Below, one piece after another: positions 31,548-39,397 of a stretch of 64,000 nucleotides of DNA. Both the position numbers and the translations under genes were made by a program. Location of the stretch: positions 124,001 through 188,000 of the forward strand of contig NZ_JAMXOE010000002.1 of the NCBI RefSeq assembly GCF_024055575.1, written 5' to 3'. The DNA comes from Mucilaginibacter flavidus. GTDB lineage: Bacteria; Bacteroidota; Bacteroidia; Sphingobacteriales; Sphingobacteriaceae. The notes beneath the pieces are model-generated. The model saw nothing but the letters and a program-made list of their open reading frames with translations. It was not told the origin of the DNA and did no database searches. How positions within the stretch are numbered: position 1 is the first letter of the stretch; each line of letters opens with the position of its first letter.

Positions 31548-34025
31548 CTACCCGACCTTTTGCCCGCCCTCCGTTTTCTTCCTCCGCTCTAAATAAACAG
31601 CACCGCCCAGCGCCAGCACTAACAATGCCGACCCTACCATCGAAATCTTTTCGCCGGTGTAATACGATGCCGGATGAAATACAAATTCCACCTTATGATT
31701 GCCCGCCGGTATTACAGCGGCACGCAACAAATAATCGGCCCGAAAATAGGGTTGCTCCTTACCGTCAATCAGCATCTTCCAACCTTTGTTATAATATATT
31801 TCCGAAAAAACCGCCAATTGTGGCCTTGACGGGTTGGTTTCGTAAATCAAATGGTCGGGGTTATAGCTGATTAATTTAATAGCTTCCTCAGCTTTTTCAC
31901 TGCGGTCAAATCCTTTCCCTTCAATCATGCTTTTATACTGCTGATCCACAATGGCCTCGTCCTTCGGGTTAAAACTATCCAGCGCCTTCATCTCCGCATC
32001 GGCATTGGGCACATATTTAACAGTTTTCACAAACCAGGCATTCCCGCAGGCAGCCGGGTTGACCATAACGCTCAGGTTTTTCGCGGTATCAGCATTAATG
32101 ATGTATTTGGTATTCAGCATACTTAAAACCGCCGGGTTAATGCGCCTGCTGAACTGGTTCTCAATCAACTCGTCCAAACGCTTTAACCGGGCTGCCGAAT
32201 AACCTCCAATGGATTTATGGAAATATGGCGTAGTAGCGTCTTGCGTTAACACCTGCGTTAAATCAATTACCCGGTAGTTAGGGTCTTTATCACGCCAAAT
32301 TTCCTGATCAACATTACGGGGCTGCGGTTTCATTACGGCCTCCCGGTCAACAAACTGCTCGCTTTTCAGGTAGCGCTTGTCTACCATCCATAAATCAACC
32401 AATATTAAAACCAGCAACGCCAGCGACAGCGGCACAACTTTTATTTTTTGTTTGATGCCGGCCCACAAAATACCGAAACCCAGTGCCAGGAATATAAGCG
32501 AACGAATGGCATCGGCGCGGGCAATGGATATCCTGTCCTGCACCAGCGCATTGGCTATATCGGTCGCCATCGGCATATTTCCACCGGTAATGCCTGCTGA
32601 TATTTTACTGATAAGTTCGTGGTGTGTGCTTGATTTGAAAGAAAGCACCGCGTCGGGCAGCAGCGCCAGCAGCAAAGCTATGCCGCCCGTTATGTAAATG
32701 GCAATTTTAGCTTTTTTAAACAACATGGCTTTATCAGGGTTGGTAATAACCTCGTTAACCGCCAGCAACGCCAGCATTGGTACGCAAAGCATGGCCACCG
32801 CCAGCACAGATTCAACCGCCCGGAATTTGTTGTATAACGGAAAATAATTAAAAAATAAATCAGAAATGAAGGGCAGGTTTTTACCGAATGACAGGAACAT
32901 CATTAACACCACCGTTGCGAGCAGCCACCATTTTATCCTGTCCTTCACCACAAACAAGCCAAATACAAACAGGAAACACACTACCGCTCCGAAGTACCAG
33001 GGCCCATTGGTAAACGTTTTTTCGCCCCAGTAAAGCGGGATACTTTGTGCCACTTGTTGCGCTTGCCCGGCATCAACGCCTTTGCTAACCAGCACTTTGG
33101 TAATATTCGATTCGACAGGATCTTCACTCCCGCCCGATTCACCGCCATATGCATTCGGCACCAAAAAGGTAAACGTTTCGCCAACGCCTTCGCTAAACTC
33201 ATAAGCATAGTCACGCGGAACGCCGCTGCCCGGTTTTTTATCGGTTTGGGTTAAGTTTGATTTACCGCGGATAGAGTCGCCGGCATATTCCGCAGTGCTC
33301 CACAACAGGGAAGCATTCACCATTAACGCCAGTAAAGTTGCACCTGCAATATAACCCAGCGATTTAAAAAATGGAGCCGTGTTTTTGCTTTTTACGGCAT
33401 GGTAAAGCTCTATCGCCAGCATAATCAGCAACGCTATCAGCAGGTAATAGGTCATTTGGATATGATTGGCTTTTATTTCTATAGCAAGAAATAACGCTAG
33501 CAACGACGCACCTAACAACCTTTTTTCGCGAAGCACAAGAAGTATGGAGGCAATTATAGGTGCGAAAATGGCTATAGCAAACTCCTGGTTGGCATGCCCC
33601 GCCGCTATGTAAATAATATTGTACGATGAAAAGGTAAACGCCACTGCGCCGGCCGCCGCCAGCCAGGGATTCAGCTTTAAAACATTAAACAAAAAGTACG
33701 AGCCAAACAGCAGTAAAAAAACAATATAAATAGGCGAGGGAAAAGCCGTATCCAAAAAATTAACGATATGTGTGGCTATACTTCCCGAATAAGGCGCCCA
33801 TATTTGAAACACCGGCATACCGCCCAGTATTTGGTTGGTCCATAAAATGGTGGTGCCTTTTTCGTGGTAGTCGTTTATTTCTTTTTGGGTGGATTGAGCC
33901 CGCGTAACGTCGTTTTGCCCCAAAGTCTTACCCTGGAAAGCCGGGGTAAAAAACAAAAAGCTGATAATTAAAAATGCCGCAGCAACTATAAAGTGAATCC
34001 CGTTTCGCCTGAACCAATTACCCAT
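31548..34025 (-). CDS. YfhO family membrane protein (paralogue 1)
   Basis: 825 residues from the ATG at 34025 (MGNWFRRNGIHFIV). The open frame extends 33 codons further upstream, but that stretch lacks family similarity. About a dozen helices occupy the first ~560 residues. A large periplasmic C-terminal domain (about 570-790) contains EIYYNKGWKMLIDGKEQPYF, typical of YfhO, and a last helix precedes the basic tail. YfhO proteins are GT-C-like and in Firmicutes are tied to teichoic acid/lipid glycosylation; the substrate here is unknown. It is closely similar throughout to the protein at 47079-49640. Confidence 0.88.
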   Translation of the reverse strand: MGNWFRRNGIHFIVAAAFLIISFLFFTPAFQGKTLGQNDVTRAQSTQKEINDYHEKGTTILWTNQILGGMPVFQIWAPYSGSIATHIVNFLDTAFPSPIYIVFLLLFGSYFLFNVLKLNPWLAAAGAVAFTFSSYNIIYIAAGHANQEFAIAIFAPIIASILLVLREKRLLGASLLALFLAIEIKANHIQMTYYLLIALLIMLAIELYHAVKSKNTAPFFKSLGYIAGATLLALMVNASLLWSTAEYAGDSIRGKSNLTQTDKKPGSGVPRDYAYEFSEGVGETFTFLVPNAYGGESGGSEDPVESNITKVLVSKGVDAGQAQQVAQSIPLYWGEKTFTNGPWYFGAVVCFLFVFGLFVVKDRIKWWLLATVVLMMFLSFGKNLPFISDLFFNYFPLYNKFRAVESVLAVAMLCVPMLALLAVNEVITNPDKAMLFKKAKIAIYITGGIALLLALLPDAVLSFKSSTHHELISKISAGITGGNMPMATDIANALVQDRISIARADAIRSLIFLALGFGILWAGIKQKIKVVPLSLALLVLILVDLWMVDKRYLKSEQFVDREAVMKPQPRNVDQEIWRDKDPNYRVIDLTQVLTQDATTPYFHKSIGGYSAARLKRLDELIENQFSRRINPAVLSMLNTKYIINADTAKNLSVMVNPAACGNAWFVKTVKYVPNADAEMKALDSFNPKDEAIVDQQYKSMIEGKGFDRSEKAEEAIKLISYNPDHLIYETNPSRPQLAVFSEIYYNKGWKMLIDGKEQPYFRADYLLRAAVIPAGNHKVEFVFHPASYYTGEKISMVGSALLVLALGGAVYLERRKKTEGGQKVG

Positions 34026-34117
34026 CTGTATTTTTATTAAAGGTTTGAAGGTTCCAAAAATAGAAATTAACGGGAGATTGCGGTTATAGGGTGGTGATTT
34101 AATGATGTAGTAAAAAA

Positions 34118-34219
34118 TAACCACGGAAGCGCAAAGTGAAAAACACAGAACTCACAAAGGAAAAATATCGAACTGAAAGGCTCAGTGTCCTCCGTGCCTT
34201 CTTTGTGCCTCTGTGGTTA
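34118..34219. repeat. Inverted repeat TAACCACGGA...TGTGGTTA
   Basis: Arms of about 19 bases (TAACCACGGAAGCGCAAAG against the complement of CTTTGTGCCTCTGTGGTTA), three mismatches, about 100 bases overall. It lies between yfhO and the small membrane gene. A half copy lies near 35036-35079. Confidence 0.7.
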
Positions 34220-34231
34220 AAACTACCCTTA

Positions 34232-34522
34232 CTACTGAAATATAAACAACACCGCCGCAAGTATCGCCAAAGTAATCATACTCGAAACGTATACGATTTT
34301 ATCAATCTTGCTGTAAACTTCAAGATTTTTGCGGAGCGAGAAGAAATTATAAACGGCCAGCAGACCAATTGCCACCCAAAAAAACCAATTGATATGGGTA
34401 TGATCCCAAAACAAAGTTTCGGCCAGCGATACCACAATAAAGTTGACGATAATCAACATTATCGATTCCGGTGTATTGTTGTGTTGTTTGCGGCGTTTAA
34501 ATACTTCCTCGGGTATTAACAT
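34232..34522 (-). CDS. Small three-helix membrane protein
   Basis: 96 residues. A basic N-terminus (EEVFKRRKQHNN) is followed by helices at about 20-38, 45-61 and 74-95. It starts two bases after the DUF4834 stop and belongs to that unit. The gene on the other strand at the same place is its shadow. I cannot assign a family. It is probably an inner-membrane protein cotranscribed with DUF4834 and perhaps with yfhO downstream. Confidence 0.65.
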   Translation of the reverse strand: MLIPEEVFKRRKQHNNTPESIMLIIVNFIVVSLAETLFWDHTHINWFFWVAIGLLAVYNFFSLRKNLEVYSKIDKIVYVSSMITLAILAAVLFIFQ

Positions 34523-34524
34523 GG

Positions 34525-34782
34525 TTACTTAATTTCTTCGTAGTCGATAAAGTCTCCCTCAGAGTCAGGCACTTTAGCTTTGTGGGTTTCGGGGATATAA
34601 TCAACCTTAACTTTGGCATCAGGCTGCTTTTGGCTGCTGTAATTACGCTGCTGGTTTTGGTGCTGCTCCTGAGCCTTGTTTACCACACTTTGAAACAGCA
34701 TCGGCAGTAAAAAACGCACCAGCGCTTTTATTATATATAAAACTACTATAACAAGTAGCAAAAAATCTAATAACCTTATCAT
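34525..34782 (-). CDS. DUF4834 family protein
   Basis: 85 residues. One N-terminal membrane helix (LLDFLLLVIVVLYIIKALVR) is followed by a Gln/Asn-rich polar stretch (EQHQNQQRNYSSQKQ) and the DUF4834-typical end VDYIPETHKAKVPDSEGDFI then DYEEIK. The function is unknown; it is a small Bacteroidota-specific membrane protein. A TATATTTG -7 box lies 20 bases upstream. Confidence 0.82.
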   Translation of the reverse strand: MIRLLDFLLLVIVVLYIIKALVRFLLPMLFQSVVNKAQEQHQNQQRNYSSQKQPDAKVKVDYIPETHKAKVPDSEGDFIDYEEIK

Positions 34783-34801
34783 CTTAAAAAATTTAAGCCC
34801 A

Positions 34802-34809
34802 CAAATATA
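34802..34809 (-). promoter_or_regulatory. -7 promoter element of the DUF4834 gene
   Basis: Reads TATATTTG on the minus strand, a full consensus match 19 bases before the ATG. Confidence 0.5.
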
Positions 34810-35035
34810 ATATTATAACGGCAAATTTGTTTGCATATGATTTTGACATGGCTTTTGACAATTAATTGATGGTGTTTGTTACAGGAGAAGATGTGTGGAT
34901 GTGCGAATATGACAGTGTACGGATATTTGAAATAGGACGATAATGGGCCGTAGGCACTACCGCTTTGTAGCCACCTACCCATAACTGTATTTTGGCCCGT
35001 GAGGGGCTGCCCTTAACCCGTGTTCAAATTATGCG

Positions 35036-35079
35036 GGCTCTGTGCTCTTCGCGCCTTCTCAGTGGCCTCCGTGGTTAAA
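35036..35079. repeat. Half copy of the TGTGGTTA inverted repeat
   Basis: Resembles the right arm region of 34118-34219 (CTCTGTG, CGCGCCTTCT, CCTCCGTGGTTAAA). Only one arm is present. Confidence 0.55.
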
Positions 35080-35123
35080 TTTTTCTACCGCAGCGAATCC
35101 TCCTTCCCATCCTTAATTTTTAC

Positions 35124-35131
35124 TAAATTTG
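35124..35131 (+). promoter_or_regulatory. -7 promoter element of the methyltransferase gene
   Basis: Reads TAAATTTG, 23 bases before the chosen ATG at 35155, which supports that start over the upstream alternative. Confidence 0.45.
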
Positions 35132-35154
35132 ACGCCTCAACAACCAGCTACACT

Positions 35155-35928
35155 ATGCAACAATCAGGCATCAGCGATAATGTTAAAACCGCGTACGATG
35201 AATTTTACGAAAAACACGACGAGGCCTGGCGCATGCTCGGCGCCAAATACAAGGCGCAGCATATTATCGACGTTTGCCACGGCCGCGATTTCCGTAAAGT
35301 GCTGGAAGTTGGCGCAGGAGATGGCAGCATTTTAAAACTGCTGGCCGATGCTGATTTTGCACCCGAATACCATGCTGTTGAAATATCCGAAAGCGGCGTG
35401 GAGCACATCAAAACCCGCAATATAAAGAATCTGAAATCGGTTGCATTATTTGATGGCTACAAGCTGCCGTTTGAAGATAACAGTTTTGATTTAATCATCC
35501 TGTCGCACGTGTTGGAACATGTTGAGCACGAGCGCGTGTTGCTGCGCGAATTAAAACGCGTTGCCCGTCACTATGTGATAGAAGTGCCGCTTGATTACCG
35601 CGCCGGTGTCGATAAGCGCATTAAACATTTTCTGGCATACGGCCACATTAACGTATACACCCCAACCTCCCTTCGCTACCTGTTAAACACGGAAGGTTTT
35701 GAGGTTGAAGACGATTTAACCTCGCTGATTGAACCCGAGGTTACGAAGTTTAATACCTACATAAATCAAAAAAAATCAAAGAGTATTATTACGGATTTAA
35801 AGATTGCTGCCGAGTACACCGTGAAGAACAACCTCGGAAAAATCTTCGGAAAAAAGGTTGATGAACAATTAGCCAACGCTTATACCGTTCTTTGTAAAAA
35901 AGCCGACAAACACCTCGAAATATTCTAG
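35155..35928 (+). CDS. Class I SAM-dependent methyltransferase
   Basis: 257 residues from the ATG at 35155 (MQQSGISDNVKTAYDEFYEK). The SAM-binding motif is VLEVGAGDGSILKLL (about 47-61), with a motif II acidic residue in YHAVEIS, FDLIILSHVLEHVEH as post-motif, and a typical YVIEVPLDYR strand. The remainder suggests a UbiE/MenG-like fold acting on a small molecule or sugar. It lies nine bases upstream of a glycosyltransferase-like gene, so modification of a glycan or lipid is a reasonable guess. Confidence 0.87.
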   Translation: MQQSGISDNVKTAYDEFYEKHDEAWRMLGAKYKAQHIIDVCHGRDFRKVLEVGAGDGSILKLLADADFAPEYHAVEISESGVEHIKTRNIKNLKSVALFDGYKLPFEDNSFDLIILSHVLEHVEHERVLLRELKRVARHYVIEVPLDYRAGVDKRIKHFLAYGHINVYTPTSLRYLLNTEGFEVEDDLTSLIEPEVTKFNTYINQKKSKSIITDLKIAAEYTVKNNLGKIFGKKVDEQLANAYTVLCKKADKHLEIF

Positions 35929-35937
35929 TAGCTGCCA

Positions 35938-36855
35938 ATGCAAAACCTTGCCCCGATTGCCCTTTTTGTTTACAACCGGCCTGAACACACGCGCCGCACC
36001 ATCAGTTATTTGCAAAAGAATTTACTGGCCGATGAGTCGCGACTGTTTATATTTTCAGATGCGCCAAAAACGGAGGACGACAGGGCAAAAGTGGAGCAGG
36101 TACGCAATTTTATAAAAGACGTATCCGGCTTTAAATCAGTTAAAATTATAGAGCGCAAGGAGAACCTGGGCCTGGCCAATTCCATCATCAGCGGGGTTAC
36201 GCAACTGGTGGCCGAGTATGGTAAAATTATTGTTTTTGAGGATGATTTGCTGTCGTCGCCCCACACACTGGAGTATTTTAACGAAGGATTAAACCGCTAT
36301 GCCAAAGAAGAAAAGGTGATGCATATAGGTGCCTACATGTATGAGTTGGCGGATAAAAAACTACCGGAAACCTTCTTTTGGCGCGCAGCAACCAGCTGGG
36401 GCTGGGCAACCTGGGGCCGCGCATGGAACCATTTCGAGGATGATGTGGATGTACTGCTCAACCAGTTCGACAAACAAAAAACCGACCAGTTCTCCATCAA
36501 TGGCACCATGAACTTCTGGAAACAGTTAACGGGTTTCAAAGCCGGTAAAAATAATTCCTGGGCCATCCGCTGGTACGCCTCCATATTTTTAAAAGGTGGC
36601 TTAACCTTAAACCCATCAACCTCGCTCATCCAAAACATAGGTAATGATGGCAGCGGCGTACATTCCAACAAAGAGGACATGTACCAGGTGCGCATAGGCA
36701 GAGCAGCCATCAAACAATTCCCCACCGAAGTTAAGGAAAACCCGCAGGCCTATGCAGCCATCAAAAATTTCCTAAAGAACCGCAAAGGCACACTATTGCA
36801 GCGCGGGGTGCGGTTTGTAGCGCAGTTGAGGGTGAAGTATTTGGTGAAGAAATAA
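35938..36855 (+). CDS. Glycosyltransferase family 2-like protein
   Basis: 305 residues. The N-terminus has a nucleotide-sugar fold: PIALFVYNRPEHTRRTISYL, LFIFSDAPKTEDDRAKV, RKENLGLANSIISGVT and the metal-site-like VFEDDLLSSPHTLEYFNEGL (about 99-118), close to the DXD position. Later, SWGWATWGRAWNHFE is typical of a Bacteroidota sugar transferase group. No membrane helices. It is probably cotranscribed with the methyltransferase and serves envelope glycan synthesis; donor and acceptor are unknown. Confidence 0.82.
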   Translation: MQNLAPIALFVYNRPEHTRRTISYLQKNLLADESRLFIFSDAPKTEDDRAKVEQVRNFIKDVSGFKSVKIIERKENLGLANSIISGVTQLVAEYGKIIVFEDDLLSSPHTLEYFNEGLNRYAKEEKVMHIGAYMYELADKKLPETFFWRAATSWGWATWGRAWNHFEDDVDVLLNQFDKQKTDQFSINGTMNFWKQLTGFKAGKNNSWAIRWYASIFLKGGLTLNPSTSLIQNIGNDGSGVHSNKEDMYQVRIGRAAIKQFPTEVKENPQAYAAIKNFLKNRKGTLLQRGVRFVAQLRVKYLVKK

Positions 36856-36879
36856 GAATACCTAATCACCTCTCCCACA

Positions 36880-37026
36880 CGTCATTGCGAGGAACGAAGC
36901 AACCTCTGCACAGGACAATCAGGAACCGTGATGTTTGTAAAAACCAAAATGCGGCTGACAGGTCACCACAAGCTTTTTACTCCTTGATTAGCACACGTAG
37001 AGGTTGCTTCGTTCCTCGCAATGACG
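36880..37026. mobile_element. 147-base MITE-like element with perfect 28-base terminal inverted repeats
   Basis: The left arm begins CGTCATTGCGAGGAACGAAG at 36880 and runs to 36907; the right arm 36999-37026 is its exact reverse complement. The 91-base interior has no ORF. It lies between convergent genes. Shorter relatives occur at 6344-6369 (identical core) and 39235-39271 (degenerate). No obvious target-site duplication is visible. Confidence 0.85.
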
Positions 37027-37042
37027 ATTCGGGGGGTTATTT

Positions 37043-38446
37043 TTACCCTTTCAACCCCTCTACCTCTTTCAAACTCTTAGGTAAATATTTACCTAAAACC
37101 TGGCTCCCTGTCTCCGTAATCAAAAAGTTATCCTCAATCCTTATCCCACCGAAATCGCGGTAAGTATTCAATACATCGTAATTAATAAAATCGGCGTATT
37201 TGTTTTCGGCCTGCCAGCGGTCAATCAGTTCGGGGATGATATAGATACCCGGTTCAACGGTCAGCACAAAACCTGCTTCCAGTTCGCGCCCCAATCGCAA
37301 TGATTTTAGCCCGAAGATGGCTGTTTCCTTTTTCAGCGCATCGGTATACCCAACATATTGCTCGCCCAAATCTTCCATATCGTGGGTATCCATACCCAGC
37401 ATGTGGCCCAATCCGCACTGAAAAAACATGGTGTGCGCACCGGCCTCAACAGCTTCGGCGGCATCGCCTTTCATAATACCAGCTTGGGTTAAGCCCTCTA
37501 CCAATTTCTGGCAGGCAGCCAGGTGAATATCTTTATACCGTGTACCGGGTTTCAGCAGGCTGATGGCATGGTTCATGGAATTGAGCACTACCTCGTACAA
37601 TTCTGCCTGCCTGGTGGTAAAAGTTTTGCCCACAGGGAAGGTGCGCGTTAAATCGCCACCGTAGTGCATGGCGTTTTCGGCACCGATATCGCTCAATACC
37701 ATACGGCCTTCCTGCAAGGTATTGCCATAGTAATGGGTGTGCAGCGTTTGGCCATAGGTGGTTATAATGGCTGGGTACCCGAGGCGAGCATCGGCAGCGA
37801 TTGCAGCTTCGTGCGCTTTGGCCACCAACTCATATTCTTTAATACCGGGGCGGGTATGTTTAATAACCGCCAACTGCATATCAATACTGATATCCACTGC
37901 CTTTTCCAGTTCGGCAACCTCCAGAGGCGTTTTTATCACCCGCTGACCGATAACCGCTCTAATCAGCTTTACCGAAACATATTTGGCAATATCGCCCAGG
38001 CTGGTATTTAGCCACGCCGCCAGTTTAATTTTATTCTCAGGGCGATACGGCGGTAAAATATGCACCGGTCTGCTGGCAGCTATCGCTTTATGAATATGAT
38101 GTGTAATCTGCTCGTAAGGTTTGGTTTCGGTAACGCCAACCATGGCTGCCATTTCGCTTACAGTAGGCAAAGTGCCTGTCCAAACAATATCATCAATCGT
38201 CAGCTCGTTGCCGAAGATCACTTCCTCGCCGGTATCCGTATCGATGATAGCAGCAAGGCCGTGGGTATCCAGTCCGAAATAATATAAAAACGTGCTGTCC
38301 TGGCGGAAAAGATAGGTGTTATCCCTATAGTTCATGCTGCTGTCTTCGTTGCCCATCAGCACAATAAGGCCGTCGTTAGCTATATTTTGTTTTAAAACCT
38401 GCCTGCGGCCGGTGTAAACCTGTTTGTCAAAAAGGTGGAGATTCAT
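37043..38446 (-). CDS. Xaa-Pro aminopeptidase (M24 family)
   Basis: 467 residues. The N-terminal creatinase-like domain (1-165) is followed by the pita-bread metallopeptidase domain. Metal ligands are visible in order: the Asp of LSDIGAENAMHYGGDLTRTF (two Asp), the His of FFQCGLGHMLGMDTHD, and Glu residues in LTVEPGIYI and GGIRIEDNFLI. It likely cleaves N-terminal residues ahead of proline in peptides; cytoplasmic, no signal. It stands alone and its 3' end abuts the MITE-like element at 36880-37026. Confidence 0.93.
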   Translation of the reverse strand: MNLHLFDKQVYTGRRQVLKQNIANDGLIVLMGNEDSSMNYRDNTYLFRQDSTFLYYFGLDTHGLAAIIDTDTGEEVIFGNELTIDDIVWTGTLPTVSEMAAMVGVTETKPYEQITHHIHKAIAASRPVHILPPYRPENKIKLAAWLNTSLGDIAKYVSVKLIRAVIGQRVIKTPLEVAELEKAVDISIDMQLAVIKHTRPGIKEYELVAKAHEAAIAADARLGYPAIITTYGQTLHTHYYGNTLQEGRMVLSDIGAENAMHYGGDLTRTFPVGKTFTTRQAELYEVVLNSMNHAISLLKPGTRYKDIHLAACQKLVEGLTQAGIMKGDAAEAVEAGAHTMFFQCGLGHMLGMDTHDMEDLGEQYVGYTDALKKETAIFGLKSLRLGRELEAGFVLTVEPGIYIIPELIDRWQAENKYADFINYDVLNTYRDFGGIRIEDNFLITETGSQVLGKYLPKSLKEVEGLKG

Positions 38447-38668
38447 GAACCTGGATTAAAAGATTTGATAGATTTTTACGCTGCTGGGCAAATCTATAAA
38501 AATCTACTCCCAATTGTCTTATCCCGGATTAACATTTCACAGCAAATAAATGCAGGTCCCGTGTCCGCAGGGTCTCCCGACAGAGGACCCTGCGGTGGGT
38601 GAACATTTCAGAACGAAACAGCCGCTATGCACTCTTCGCCCCGAATTACTGCACACTTCGCAGAGAAT
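38447..38668. other. Spacer with hairpins
   Basis: Contains a GATTTGATAGATTTTTA/AAATCTATAAAAATC inverted repeat (about 38460-38512) and a perfect 10-base hairpin CCGCAGGGTC/GACCCTGCGG (38565-38595). No T run follows, so I class these as intergenic repeats rather than terminators. No ORF seen. Confidence 0.5.
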
Positions 38669-39160
38669 TTATGTAAAAAACTTCCTGGTATCATAATTAG
38701 CTATCGTCTCCGCCAAGCTTTTAGGACTAACATCATAATCATTCATTATATCAACGCTGGCACCTTTTGAGATAAGAGTTTCAATAAAATAACCATCACC
38801 GCGGTATCCAAAAACAGCATCAAATAATGGTACATTCCCATAACCATCCCGGATATTAACATCAGCACCCATTTTTAACAGTATATCAAAAACATCTTTT
38901 GATTTCTTGATTACGGCAATATGCAATGCGGTTCGTTTAGGCATTTTTGATTGATTAGCGCTGATACTAATCCCAAAATCGATAAACAATTGTATTATTT
39001 TTTCTAAAGGCGTTTGTACAGCCCCATAGTTCCCAACATAGTAATGAAAAATGTTGTTCCCAAACTTATCGGTAGAGGCCAAATCAAAATCTCTTAACAC
39101 CGCTTCAATTTCGCCGAACGATTTGTGTAATAAAATCAACTTTAATTCATCAATTTGCAT
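38669..39160 (-). CDS. Ankyrin-repeat protein
   Basis: 163 residues from the ATG at 39160 (MQIDELKLILLHKSFGE). A longer frame starting at 39271 begins within a degenerate dispersed repeat and is doubtful; an intermediate ATG at 39214 is possible. At least three ankyrin repeats can be read: FGNNIFHYYVGNYGAV, RTALHIAVIKKSKDVFDILL followed by KMGADVNIRDGYGN, and VPLFDAVFGYRGDGYFIETL then ISKGASVDIMND. It is a cytoplasmic protein-interaction module with no catalytic domain. Its partner is unknown. Confidence 0.8.
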   Translation of the reverse strand: MQIDELKLILLHKSFGEIEAVLRDFDLASTDKFGNNIFHYYVGNYGAVQTPLEKIIQLFIDFGISISANQSKMPKRTALHIAVIKKSKDVFDILLKMGADVNIRDGYGNVPLFDAVFGYRGDGYFIETLISKGASVDIMNDYDVSPKSLAETIANYDTRKFFT

Positions 39161-39234
39161 TTCAATGGTGGTATATTTTATAATTCTATTCCTCGTTACC
39201 TCATCGTCATACATAAGCGCCAATGCACGACGAC

Positions 39235-39271
39235 GAGGTTGCCGCGCTCGTTCCTCGCACAGCAATGACAA
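39235..39271. repeat. Degenerate GAGGTTGC...CTCGCA...CAATGAC repeat
   Basis: Resembles the right terminal repeat of the 36880-37026 element with several small insertions and changes. It covers the first codons of the longest possible ankyrin ORF. Confidence 0.55.
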
Positions 39272-39397
39272 GGGGGCTATTTATCAGCGTCATCAGCTAA
39301 ATCAGCCCACATTTGCGCTCCAAAAATCGGTGTAATTATCCTTAAATCGTTGTAATCACAAAATTAAAATCAGCGCAATCAACGTAATCAAAAACAA

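Larger units (their letters stand above)
34783..35154. other. Divergent region DUF4834-methyltransferase
   Basis: A 372-base gap. It contains the minus-strand -7 box at 34802-34809, a featureless middle, a half copy of the CCGTGGTTAAA repeat (about 35036-35079), and the plus-strand -7 box at 35124-35131. An open frame runs through from 35020 but its first 45 codons fall in the repeat and promoter and are not credible coding. Confidence 0.5.

Noticed and set aside
34136..34519. Plus-strand 127-codon ORF
   Set aside because: Antisense to a membrane protein that has clear helices and a tight operon position, and it begins in an inverted repeat.
35020..35154. N-terminal extension of the methyltransferase
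   Set aside because: The extra codons lie in a half repeat and over the -7 promoter element; the ATG at 35155 gives the normal start for the fold.
38669..39271. Ankyrin ORF starting at 39271
   Set aside because: The first ~19 codons (ERARQPRRRALAL) come from a degenerate dispersed repeat; a later ATG is more credible.
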